NCBI GenBank assembly: GCA_945860595.1
Contig: CAMAQV010000004.1
Coordinates: 50,747-114,746 of the forward strand
DNA length: 64,000 bases
Source of the DNA: Comamonas sp. lk
GTDB lineage: Bacteria > Pseudomonadota > Gammaproteobacteria > Burkholderiales > Burkholderiaceae_C
Reading direction: 5' to 3'
The position numbers and the translations under genes were made by a program. Below are positions 27,859 through 36,355 of the stretch, one piece after another (position 1 is the first letter of the stretch; each line of letters starts with the position of its first letter). Below the pieces are notes generated by a model that had not been told where the DNA came from, ran no database searches, and saw nothing but the letters and a program-made list of their open reading frames with translations.

Positions 27859-28248
27859 TCAGACGGGAACGCCGCACTTGCGCAGCAGCTCGAATTGCAG
27901 GGTGAAATTGCGCAGGTTCTGCATCATGATGAGGATGTTGCCCTCCATCTTCAGGTCGTGGCGGAAGCTCGCCGCCCAAATGCCGTGGAACATGGGCCGC
28001 GGCACGGGGCGGGCAAATTCGCGCCAGGTCTGGGCGCTGGCGCGCAGCGCAAAGTCGTAGGCGTCCAGCGGTGCTGGATCGGTATTGATGTGGCGTACCT
28101 TGCCGTCGAGCATTTCCACAATCACCTTGGCCTCGCCCATATCCCACATATAGCTGCAGGTGTAGTAACGGGCCATGGCGGCGATGGCCTTGTCGCTGTC
28201 GGAGAGGGTCTTGAACTTCGCTGCCCAGCTTTTCAGATCTGTTGCCAT
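27859..28248 (-). CDS. Small SCP2-like (sterol carrier domain-like) protein
   Basis: 129 residues. The C-terminal two thirds have the rhythm of an SCP2/lipid-transfer domain: a beta segment with a short substrate-like loop (KVRHINTDPAPLDAYDFALR), a helix with SAQTWREF, then FRHDLKMEGNILIMMQNLRN where SCP2 proteins have their K-x-x-G-D/N loop. This assignment is by eye and moderate. No signal peptide. SCP2 domains bind hydrophobic molecules, which would fit the membrane-protein-rich locus. Alternative: a locus-specific protein of unrelated fold. Confidence 0.55.
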   Translation of the reverse strand: MATDLKSWAAKFKTLSDSDKAIAAMARYYTCSYMWDMGEAKVIVEMLDGKVRHINTDPAPLDAYDFALRASAQTWREFARPVPRPMFHGIWAASFRHDLKMEGNILIMMQNLRNFTLQFELLRKCGVPV

Positions 28249-28311
28249 AGGGGCTCCTTCATGATGAAAATAAATGCGATATGCATGGTTTGAATACGGG
28301 TTGAAAAAAGC

Positions 28312-30261
28312 TCATCCGGGCGCTTCCCGGCGGATCAGCTCCATGTGTTCCGGGCTGGGCGGGCTGGCCATGCGCATGGGATAGGCCAACAACCACAACA
28401 CCATCACACCCAGCGCCCACCAGATCATTTGCCACAGCCACAAAGAAGGAATACCGCCCACCCAGGCCGCGATGCCGCCGTTGGGCGCGCCCAGCAAGTC
28501 GTTGCCCAAAATCGCACCGGGACCCACCGCAAAGAAAAACCAGACCAGCGTCAAGGACCAGGCCACCGGACGCAGAAAGCGCTGGCGCAACGGCATGGCC
28601 ACGGTTGCAGCGAAAAAGCGGTGGAAGGCCTGCCGGTGCGCACGGTCGTTTTTGTAATTGGAAATCCAGGACACCACCACGCAAAACACGATGTTGACCA
28701 CAATGCCCCAGCCCGCCGAGTGGATAGTCCAGGGCCAACGCCCCCAGGGCAGGTCAAAACCCAGAAACTGGCAAATGGTGGCACCCAGCGGCTCGGTGAT
28801 CAGCACCACAAAAGCCCCCGCTGCCAGCCCCACGCCCGCGCCCTCGCGGGTAATCCACGGAATCCAGCACACGCCGGCCAGAGCGGGCCACAGCTGCACC
28901 GACAAGCCCAGCGCCAGCGCACCCAGTTGTACTTGCGCATGCGGCGCAAACGTGGCCAGCAACAACGCGCAGCCCAGCAGCGCGGCAATGGCGCAACGGG
29001 CATAGAACTTCTGCCGCGCTGCATCGGCCAGCGGCGTCATATAGCGCAGCATCACATCGCGCACGATGATGGTGCCGGTGGTGCTTACCAGCAGGGCCAC
29101 CATGGCATGGATGGCCGCCAGCGCGCACACCGTTAACAGCGCGGTAAACCACGGCGACTGCGCAGCCAGCGTCAGCAGGTACTGCGCATACAGCCGACCT
29201 TCCTGACCCGGCGCCAACTCAGGCAGCACGCGCGCCAGCGACAAGCCGGCTGCATTCAAGGCCGCAGTGGCACCCAAAAAGTCGGCGCCCAGACCCGCCA
29301 GCACCGCAAAAAAGACCAGCAAAACACCCATGCCCGCGCCACTCACCCAGACCTGCTGCGGGCCGAAACCGCTGGCGTCGCGGCAGCTGAAAGCCAGCAT
29401 GGAAAAAGCCGGTGACGCCTGAATGCCCATGAACGCAAAGCAGGTGGACAGCACCATAGCGGCGGTCCAGATACCGCCAACTGGCGCTTCTTTACCCAGA
29501 CCTGCGGTGAACTGCATCACGCCAGGGGATGCCAAATAGGCGTTGTAATTTTGTGCGCTGCTGCCCCAGGTACCAACCGGCCCCGCGCCCAGCTTGGCCA
29601 GGGCTTGCATCAGCGCGTCAAAGCCATGGTCCGCGCCCAAATGCCATAGCGCCACCAGCCCCAAGGCCAACAATCCGCTGCACAGCAACAGGCCCTGCAA
29701 GCTACCGACGTAGGCGGCGGCGCGCAGCCCCCCGATGCACAGGTAGAGCATGAGCACCAGCGTCAAAACCCACATGGCCAAATGGGCTGGTATGGCACCA
29801 CCGCTCACCCACTCCACCAGGCTACCGCCTGCCCCCAGCTGCAGGCCGGCATAGGGCACCGCACCGAACAAGGCAATGCCGATCACCATGATGCGCAGCG
29901 CATCGCCGCCGTAATAGTCGCTGAGCATCTCGCCGGGCGTGACATAGCCATGGCGCTTGCCCAAGAGCCACTGGCGCTTGAAAAAAAGCACGCCAGTCAA
30001 TGGCACGGTCACAGCCAACAATGCGAGTTGGCCGAATTGCAGGCCGTCGCGCATCACCAGAGACGGGAATCCCAGCAGTGCCCAGGCACCAAAGCTTGCC
30101 CCGGTGGCGAAGAGTCCGAAAACCCAGGATGGCAAGCGGCGGCTGGCCAGCAGAAAATCGGCCGATCCGGCCTGCACCCGCGCGCTGCTGACGCCCCACA
30201 GCACGCAGTAGGCGCAGTACAGCGCCAGCAGTGCGAGTAACCAGATCAGGACTTGGTTCAT
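28312..30261 (-). CDS. Sodium:solute symporter family protein
   Basis: 649-residue inner-membrane symporter of the SSS family (LeuT fold). Around 13-14 hydrophobic helices; FLLASRRLPSWVFGLFATGAS matches the SSS entry (helix 1) and VGSLQGLLLCSGLLALG plus MVALLVSTTGTIIVRDVM fit core helices. It is longer than many SSS proteins owing to a C-terminal part with extra helices (LRPVAWSLTLVWFFFAVG, WQMIWWALGVMVLWLLAYP). Start ATG at 30261; the 18 residues before it in frame derive from the preceding gene. It follows a 4-helix small membrane protein by one base, reminiscent of SSS plus small-subunit pairs. Substrate not determinable. Confidence 0.88.
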   Translation of the reverse strand: MNQVLIWLLALLALYCAYCVLWGVSSARVQAGSADFLLASRRLPSWVFGLFATGASFGAWALLGFPSLVMRDGLQFGQLALLAVTVPLTGVLFFKRQWLLGKRHGYVTPGEMLSDYYGGDALRIMVIGIALFGAVPYAGLQLGAGGSLVEWVSGGAIPAHLAMWVLTLVLMLYLCIGGLRAAAYVGSLQGLLLCSGLLALGLVALWHLGADHGFDALMQALAKLGAGPVGTWGSSAQNYNAYLASPGVMQFTAGLGKEAPVGGIWTAAMVLSTCFAFMGIQASPAFSMLAFSCRDASGFGPQQVWVSGAGMGVLLVFFAVLAGLGADFLGATAALNAAGLSLARVLPELAPGQEGRLYAQYLLTLAAQSPWFTALLTVCALAAIHAMVALLVSTTGTIIVRDVMLRYMTPLADAARQKFYARCAIAALLGCALLLATFAPHAQVQLGALALGLSVQLWPALAGVCWIPWITREGAGVGLAAGAFVVLITEPLGATICQFLGFDLPWGRWPWTIHSAGWGIVVNIVFCVVVSWISNYKNDRAHRQAFHRFFAATVAMPLRQRFLRPVAWSLTLVWFFFAVGPGAILGNDLLGAPNGGIAAWVGGIPSLWLWQMIWWALGVMVLWLLAYPMRMASPPSPEHMELIRREAPG

Positions 30262-30262
30262 C

Positions 30263-30703
30263 TCATTTCCCTGCCCTGCGGTACCACAGGCTGTGCACCA
30301 TGTTCCAGGTCCCACGGGTGCCGTAGCGGATGATCAGGTACAGGGCCAGCACCAAGGCCATGACCGAAAAGCCGGCCAGACCCAAACCCAGATTGACGCG
30401 GCTGTACTGCGGCGTGAACAGGGCAGTCGCCACAAAGACCAGCGCAAACAAACCGAACAAGACCAGGCCCAGCGCCACCTCACCGGCATGGAAACCGGAA
30501 TCGAAATAGTGGTTGATCAGCACATGCCCGACAAAACCCCCGATCAATAAGGCATAGCCCAGCAAGCCACAGGTCCAGTCCGAGGCGTTGAATCCGCTGA
30601 GCAAAAACGCCATGCCGAAGCTGCCCGCCAGCCCCCAATGCGTCATCACCGCCAGCCTGCGCTCCAGGCGGGCGATGCGGTGGGCGCGGTCGTTGTCGTT
30701 CAT
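30263..30703 (-). CDS. Four-helix small membrane protein preceding the SSS symporter
   Basis: 146 residues from the ATG at 30703 (a GTG two codons earlier at 30709 is also possible). Charged N-terminus (NDNDRAHRIARLERRLA) then four hydrophobic helices, around 22-36, 42-60, 72-92 and 102-125, then RYGTRGTWNMVHSLWY. Family not recognised. Ending one base before the SSS symporter start, it may be a small partner subunit as found with other SSS transporters. Inference from position only. Confidence 0.65.
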   Translation of the reverse strand: MNDNDRAHRIARLERRLAVMTHWGLAGSFGMAFLLSGFNASDWTCGLLGYALLIGGFVGHVLINHYFDSGFHAGEVALGLVLFGLFALVFVATALFTPQYSRVNLGLGLAGFSVMALVLALYLIIRYGTRGTWNMVHSLWYRRAGK

Positions 30704-30747
30704 TGGCACAGTTCAGGCGGTCAATCGGGATATGCAGGGCACGCGCG

Positions 30748-32457
30748 TCACACCGCGCCGTGCACGGACTCGGAGCCGTCGGTCTTATCGTCCGACACCG
30801 GCAGCGCCACCACATTGCCCAACTGGCCCAGGCTGGTGATCGAGGCCGGCGACATGCCAATTTCACCGAGCAAGGTATCCACAAACGGTGCCTGGGCGCG
30901 GAAGCGCAGCGCAGAATTAACCACGTTGTCGGCCAGGCTGCCGTTGCGGCTACCCCCTGTGCCATCGCCGCTGCCACCGGATGCGCCAGCGCCGCCGGCA
31001 TTGCCGCCACTCAAACCGGGCAGGCCGTCGACCTGCAAGATCTTGATCGAGTCGATGTTCTCCATCGGCTTGACGCTCTCGCGGATGATGCTGGGCAGGT
31101 TTTCGATGAGCTTGGTATGCAGCCCGCTGCGACGCGAGGCGTCGGAACGCATGTTTTCTGCTTCGTTGAGCTTGCGCTTGCCGTCGGCTTCGACGTCATA
31201 GCGGTAGGCCGCCGCCTCGGCGGTGACGCGTTCGGCACTCGCATGGTCGACCGCCGCGATGCGCTCGGATTCGGCCTCTTTGGTGCGCTTGATCGCTTCA
31301 CGCTCGGCCTGTTGGCTGGCCTGGATCAGGTCAATCGCCTTGCGCCGTTCGGCAACCTCTGTCTCACGTACGGTGGCCACGTGTTCCTGTGCAGCAATCA
31401 TCAGCGCGCGCGCGCCTTCGGCCTGGGCCTGGGCCTCAGACTCGGACTTGGACATCTCGGCTACCGCAATCACCCGGTTCTGCTCTTCAATTTCCAGGGC
31501 GCGGCGGCGTTGGATATCGAGTTGCGCGGTCTCCTGCTCGCGCAGGATGCGCTCAGTCTCGACCGCGCGAACCTGGTTGATACGGGATTTTTCAATTTGC
31601 TCGGTAGCACGGATTTGCACTTCTTCGGTGTCGCGTTCGCGCTCGGTTCGCTCACGCGCAATCTCGGCTTTTTGCTGGGCGCGACGGGTTGCCACTTCGC
31701 TCTCTTGCTCAAGGCGCGCGTACTCGCTTTCGCGGTCAATGCTGAGGGCGAGCTTTTCGGACTCGAGGTTCTTTTTGCGGATCGCAATCATCGTGTCCTG
31801 CTCGATGTCGTTACGCTTTTTCTTGCGGGTTTCGATCTCTTCGGTCAGGCGGGTCAAACCCTCGGCGTCAAAGGCGTTGGTGGGGTTGAACATTTTCATG
31901 TCCGCCTGGTCCAGGCTGGTCAGCGACGCGGTCTCCAGCTCCAGTCCGTTGTCGGTCAGTGAGTTGGCCACCAGCTCCTTGACGCCGCGGATGTATTCGC
32001 TGCGCTTTTCATGGATTTCTTCCATGGTCATGCGCGCGGCCACCGAGCCCATGGCGTCGACAAAACGGCCTTGCACCAGGTCCTTGAGGCTGTCCGGATT
32101 GAGCGTGCGGTTGCCCAGGGTGCGCGCCGCTGCCGCGACCGCTTCAACGGTGGGGATGACCCGCACGAAGAACTCCACGCTGACCTCGATACGCATGCGG
32201 TTTTTGGTGATGAGCGACTTCTCGCCCATGCGCCGCACATCGATGCGCAGCGTGTTCATGCTGACCTCGGTGATGTCGTGCACGATGGGCAGCACGAGCG
32301 CCCCGCTGCCCATCACCACCCGCTCGCCGCCAAAGCCCGTGCGGACAAAAGACAGGTCTTTGGACGAGTGCCGGTACAGCCAGTGCAGCAGGTACACGAC
32401 GATTGCGATAACAATCGCAACCAGAATAACGATAGCAATAATGTCGGCGCCGTTCAT
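30748..32457 (-). CDS. Flotillin / YqiK-like SPFH-domain protein
   Basis: 569-residue membrane scaffold protein. One N-terminal helix (IIAIVILVAIVIAIVVYLLHW), SPFH/band-7 domain from about 40 to 200 (GGERVVMGSGALVLPIVHDI, VSVEFFVRVIPTVE), then a long coiled coil of alternating Glu/Arg/Ala repeats to about 430 (ARLEQESEVATRRAQQKAE), and a flotillin-type C-terminus with SIKILQVDGLPG. Gly/Ser-rich linker at about 495-520. Flotillins organise membrane microdomains. Sits 59 bases after the rhodopsin-like gene in the same direction; no NfeD partner gene is present, which is unusual for an SPFH protein. Confidence 0.93.
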   Translation of the reverse strand: MNGADIIAIVILVAIVIAIVVYLLHWLYRHSSKDLSFVRTGFGGERVVMGSGALVLPIVHDITEVSMNTLRIDVRRMGEKSLITKNRMRIEVSVEFFVRVIPTVEAVAAAARTLGNRTLNPDSLKDLVQGRFVDAMGSVAARMTMEEIHEKRSEYIRGVKELVANSLTDNGLELETASLTSLDQADMKMFNPTNAFDAEGLTRLTEEIETRKKKRNDIEQDTMIAIRKKNLESEKLALSIDRESEYARLEQESEVATRRAQQKAEIARERTERERDTEEVQIRATEQIEKSRINQVRAVETERILREQETAQLDIQRRRALEIEEQNRVIAVAEMSKSESEAQAQAEGARALMIAAQEHVATVRETEVAERRKAIDLIQASQQAEREAIKRTKEAESERIAAVDHASAERVTAEAAAYRYDVEADGKRKLNEAENMRSDASRRSGLHTKLIENLPSIIRESVKPMENIDSIKILQVDGLPGLSGGNAGGAGASGGSGDGTGGSRNGSLADNVVNSALRFRAQAPFVDTLLGEIGMSPASITSLGQLGNVVALPVSDDKTDGSESVHGAV

Positions 32458-32516
32458 AGGTCAAGCCCTCCAAGTCTGAAACGAAAAATCAACAAGAAAA
32501 CTGGTGTGCACGGACA

Positions 32517-33218
32517 TCACCGCGAACTGCCCGAGTCGCGCACCGAAGCGGACAACACGGTCAAGCAAAATGCCACCGTATTCACCACATCACCCAGGTT
32601 GTAGACGATGTTGAGCTTGGCATCGCTCACACCGCCGGCAAACGCGACGATGAAGTAGGTCAGCGGATACAGCGCCCAGCCGATGGAAACAATCAGCCGC
32701 ATCCAGAAATAGCCCCGGTGCACGCTGAAGTTGCTGCTCTTGGCACTGACCTCGCTCATGCGGCCAAAAAACACCTCGCCCAGCACATACAGCCAGCAGG
32801 CCAGACCGATCAGAAAACCCAGCGAGGGGTACATCAGATTGGTCTCGCCCAGGTAGCGCGCCGTCACCATGGCAACCGAGGCCACCAGCAGGCGCCAGAA
32901 CAGCCAAGTCGACAGCGGTGCCATGGTGTTCACAAAAAAATACATCACCATCACCTGCAAGGGCATGCTGGCAAACCACAGGATGTAGCGGTAAATCGCC
33001 GGCATCTGGCCGCTGGCCTGCCAGACCTGCCCGGCCTGGAAGTAGTGCAGCGCGCTCACACCCATCACCAACCCAGCCATGGTCAGAGGCAGCTTCCACT
33101 TGCGTGTAACCCAGCCGGTGCCCATGAACAGCAGCACGGTTGCGGCCAGGGTCAGCAGCAACAGCAGCGAGAACGTGCCACTGGCGACATCGGTGGCCTC
33201 AAGCAACTTGGTATTCAT
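32517..33218 (-). CDS. Microbial rhodopsin homologue lacking the retinal-binding lysine
   Basis: 233-residue seven-helix membrane protein clearly alignable to proteorhodopsins: LALHYF region His58 (B helix), RYILWFASMPLQ (C helix, 77-88), GWALYPLTYF (F helix, 180-189) and IVYNLGDVVNTVAFC (G helix, 204-218). The G-helix Asp is kept (D210) but the Schiff-base Lys is Thr (T214). The C-helix proton acceptor Asp is Leu80, the following Thr is Ser84 and the donor Glu is Val91. It therefore cannot bind retinal covalently in the usual way or pump protons. Lysine-less rhodopsins are known in some betaproteobacteria, without a settled role. No blh or crt gene is in the window. Embedded between ABC permease and flotillin genes. 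Confidence 0.9.
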   Translation of the reverse strand: MNTKLLEATDVASGTFSLLLLLTLAATVLLFMGTGWVTRKWKLPLTMAGLVMGVSALHYFQAGQVWQASGQMPAIYRYILWFASMPLQVMVMYFFVNTMAPLSTWLFWRLLVASVAMVTARYLGETNLMYPSLGFLIGLACWLYVLGEVFFGRMSEVSAKSSNFSVHRGYFWMRLIVSIGWALYPLTYFIVAFAGGVSDAKLNIVYNLGDVVNTVAFCLTVLSASVRDSGSSR

Positions 33219-33290
33219 ACAAAGGTCTCCATACGGTTCAATTCAATCGGGTTCTGGGTGAGGTTGGCGGTCATGGTGTGGCGGCGGGTC

Positions 33291-34676
33291 TTAAATCTGC
33301 GTGCGAATGTGCGGAGAGCGGGCGTACAGCGCCACCATGGGCAGGATCAGCAAACCGAAGATGAATTGCTGCCACTCAAACTTCAGGCCGATGCCAACCA
33401 AAAACGAGGTCAGCACCTGCAGCACCAGCACCCCGATGACCGTGAAGCCGTAGCCACCCTGCCCGCCCAGCAGCGATGTACCCCCCATCACCACGGCAGC
33501 CAAGGTCATGAACAAATAGGGCTGGCCCACGCCGATGAAGCCACCGCCACTCCAGCCCAGCAGCAGCACACCCGTGAGTGCCGCCACAGTGCCGCTAACC
33601 ATGTAGGCGATCACCCAGTAGCGCCGCTCGCTGATCGACAAGCGCGCAGCCGAGGTGCGGTTGCCGCCCAGCGCATAAAGATAGCGGCCGTACAAGGTGT
33701 TCTTCATGCCGTAAATCAACACAATGGCGACCACGGCCCAAATCAGGATGACTGGCGGAATGGCCAGGCCGAAGGTGGTACCGTTCATAGCGGCCAGGTT
33801 TTTCAGCCAGTCGGGCACCACGCCGAACACATTGCCTGCAAAAGCGCTGCCGATGCTGGTGACGATTTGGGTCAGACCGGACACCGCGAAACCAATGCCC
33901 AGGGTCAAAATCAAAGCCTGTCCCTGCAAGCGGTAACTGAGGATGCCGTTGAGCCAACCGATCAGTGCGCCCAGCAACAAGACGATCAATATGGCAATCC
34001 AGGAATACATGCCCAAACCGATCAGGTAGAGCAAAAACACATTGGAGGCGCCGATCACAAAGGGAATCGACAAATCCAACCCGCCCAGCAGCGCCACCAG
34101 GGTCTGCCCGACGCAGGCCAAACCCAGGAATGCGGCAAACAGCAGCATGGACTTGATGTTCTGGCCGGATGAAAAACCCTCAATAAAAATACTGCCCACG
34201 GTGAACATGGTGATCAGCACCATCAAGCCGATAAAGGCGCTGCGGTTGTCCACAAACAACTGGCTGACCTGGACGGTGAAAACCAGCAAGGCACATAGCA
34301 CCAGGAAGGTGACGATGTTGAGCCAGTTGAAAAAACCGGTCACCGTAGCCGAGGCGATCAGGAAAATCCCCAGGATCACCAACAAGGCAATGATCAACAC
34401 CCGGTGGCGGTACACAAAAGCCCGGGCCAGCGCGAAACCGCTGGGGCCGTCACCGGTGTCTTCGGCACCGAATTTGGCGTGCGGCGCGACGTAGGCGTTC
34501 CAGGTCCAGATCACCAGCGCAAAAGTAGCTGCGGTGTAAAAAATCAGCTCTTGCAAGACCACTTTTTGCACGATGCCGAAGATGAAACCCAGCCCGGCAA
34601 TCAGGATGGCCAAAATCAGGCCAACCCACTGCAAGGCCGACAGCCGGGTGTATGCGGTCTTGGGCGCGGTACTCAT
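33291..34676 (-). CDS. ABC transporter permease, ribose/sugar type (BPD_transp_2), enlarged N-terminus
   Basis: 461-residue inner-membrane permease of the RbsC family. The core from about residue 165 is typical (LACVGQTLVALLGGLDLSIP, LGALIGWLNGILSYRLQGQA, LYALGGNRTSAARLSI coupling loop, GGTSLLGGQGGYGFTVIGV). Ahead of it are about four additional hydrophobic helices (14-37, 42-62, 92-112, 118-135) that RbsC lacks. Overlaps the other permease gene by four bases. Two different permeases suggest a heterodimeric channel. 72 bases separate it from the rhodopsin-like gene. Confidence 0.92.
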   Translation of the reverse strand: MSTAPKTAYTRLSALQWVGLILAILIAGLGFIFGIVQKVVLQELIFYTAATFALVIWTWNAYVAPHAKFGAEDTGDGPSGFALARAFVYRHRVLIIALLVILGIFLIASATVTGFFNWLNIVTFLVLCALLVFTVQVSQLFVDNRSAFIGLMVLITMFTVGSIFIEGFSSGQNIKSMLLFAAFLGLACVGQTLVALLGGLDLSIPFVIGASNVFLLYLIGLGMYSWIAILIVLLLGALIGWLNGILSYRLQGQALILTLGIGFAVSGLTQIVTSIGSAFAGNVFGVVPDWLKNLAAMNGTTFGLAIPPVILIWAVVAIVLIYGMKNTLYGRYLYALGGNRTSAARLSISERRYWVIAYMVSGTVAALTGVLLLGWSGGGFIGVGQPYLFMTLAAVVMGGTSLLGGQGGYGFTVIGVLVLQVLTSFLVGIGLKFEWQQFIFGLLILPMVALYARSPHIRTQI

Positions 34677-36355
34677 GTGCCCTCCTTGGCGGGCGGCGGT
34701 GCGTCCGGCTGGCTTGCCGTATCCGCCGGGGCTGCGGTAGCTGCATCGGCCGGCGTGACCGCCTCAGCAGGCACGGACATAGGCGCTGCAGCAGCCGCAG
34801 CAACTGGCGGTGCCACCGGTGTGACCGGCAGCGAAGGTGGCATATGGCTGTTGTCCCACACCAGATAAGCCGCCAGCACCAACAGGCTAATCAGGATGTA
34901 GACCATGCGGGGTGAGAAGCGCCGCTGGCGGGTCTGCAAAACCATGGCCCGCGCCACGATTAGCAGCGCAATCGCCAATAACAAGGACAGGGCAATCGGT
35001 CGGGCCAGCGTGCTGCTGGCATCGTCAGAGGCATTGACCTCCTCAAAGAAAAATCCGGTTGCCGCGACGGCATCGGGGGCGGTGGGCGGTGGTGCTGCGC
35101 CAAACGCCGCGCCAGCGGGCGCTTGCGAACCGGAGTCCGCAGGGGCCGAATCCGGTACCGCCGTAACCGCTGCCGTATCCGGTGCAGCAAGGTCGGCAGT
35201 CGTGGACGCAGCGGCTGCGTCGTCCGGCGCTGCCGGGGCATCGGAAACTTCTGTGGGCGGCACATCGGGTGCGGTTATGACCGGCGCAGGCCGGCTGTAG
35301 TCAAACTTGGCATGCAGGATCACACCGGCAAACAGAATGCTCAGCACAATAAAGATGATGGTCGGTGAGATATTGGTGATGCGCCGCTGCAGCCAAGGGA
35401 TCGCCACCGTCAACAGCAGCGATAAAACCAAAATCAAACCGTAGGCCAGGTCAGTGACAAAACCCTGCACGGCACCGAAGCTGAAGGTGGCCAGCACGTA
35501 GCCGATCAGGAACAGGTTCACCGCGCCCAACAGCGAGCCTATGACACCGCCGCGCCCGCCTGCCAGGCTGGTGCCACCCAGCACCAGCGCCGTCACAGAA
35601 ATCAGCGTGTAGGTGGTGCCCTGGGTGGGATCACCCGAACCAATCAGCGCGGTGTAGGTGAGCGCGGCCAGGGCCGCGAAAACACCCGCAATGCAGTGCG
35701 CACCCAGGCGCACGATGGTGATGCGCACACCGCTGGTGTAGGCGGCACGCTCGTCAGAGCCCATCAGGCGCAGGTGGCCGTAAAAAGCGGTGCTGGTGAA
35801 GACCAGCCAGGCGGCGGTGCTGAGTACCAGAATGACCAGGATCGGCGAGTCCAGCGTGGTGCCCAGACCCCAGGACGACATCCACTCCGGCGCTGTGCCG
35901 CCGGGACGCGGCAGGATCACCAGATTGATACCCGACAAGGCCAGATAGCCGCTGAGGGCCACGATGATGGGCTGCACCCGCACGTACACAATGATCAGCG
36001 CCATCAGCAACTGGTAGGCAATGCCCACGGCAATCGCGTACAAAAAGAAGGCCACGGGCGACTCCAGCGCGCCCATGCCGCTGAGCACCACCAGGGTCAC
36101 GTTGATAAAGCCCATCAGAGGTCCGATCGACAAGTCCACCGTGCCGCGCCCGGCAATCGCCAAGGCCATCAACGCATAGGTGGCCAGCGCCAAGGGCGTG
36201 AGCACAATCACGGCGCTGCCGATACCTGCTGGAGAAATCAGATTGGGGCTGCGCAAAACCGCAATGATGAGCAGCAGAAACAGCAACAGAATCGGCACCA
36301 GCATGAATGTGCTGGACGATGCCGAAACCGGAGCCGCGCTGCTGCCTTCGTTCAT
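34673..36355 (-). CDS. ABC transporter permease, ribose/sugar type, with Pro/Ala-rich C-terminal extension
   Basis: 560 residues. The first 345 form an RbsC-like permease (ALAIAGRGTVDLSIGPLMGF, LMGSDERAAYTSGVRI coupling loop, GGTSLAGGRGGVIGSLLGAV). After the last core helix comes a low-complexity Pro/Ala/Asp segment (about 355-435), two further hydrophobic helices (453-474 and 482-500) and a second Pro/Ala-rich tail (504-558). The extension is in frame and ends at an ordinary stop overlapping the next gene by four bases. Four-base overlap also with the ATPase gene upstream. Confidence 0.92.
   Translation of the reverse strand: MNEGSSAAPVSASSSTFMLVPILLLFLLLIIAVLRSPNLISPAGIGSAVIVLTPLALATYALMALAIAGRGTVDLSIGPLMGFINVTLVVLSGMGALESPVAFFLYAIAVGIAYQLLMALIIVYVRVQPIIVALSGYLALSGINLVILPRPGGTAPEWMSSWGLGTTLDSPILVILVLSTAAWLVFTSTAFYGHLRLMGSDERAAYTSGVRITIVRLGAHCIAGVFAALAALTYTALIGSGDPTQGTTYTLISVTALVLGGTSLAGGRGGVIGSLLGAVNLFLIGYVLATFSFGAVQGFVTDLAYGLILVLSLLLTVAIPWLQRRITNISPTIIFIVLSILFAGVILHAKFDYSRPAPVITAPDVPPTEVSDAPAAPDDAAAASTTADLAAPDTAAVTAVPDSAPADSGSQAPAGAAFGAAPPPTAPDAVAATGFFFEEVNASDDASSTLARPIALSLLLAIALLIVARAMVLQTRQRRFSPRMVYILISLLVLAAYLVWDNSHMPPSLPVTPVAPPVAAAAAAPMSVPAEAVTPADAATAAPADTASQPDAPPPAKEGT

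Noticed and set aside
32517..33218. Reading the rhodopsin homologue as a light-driven proton pump
   Set aside because: The Schiff-base lysine and the acceptor and donor carboxylates are all absent, so ordinary pumping is not possible.
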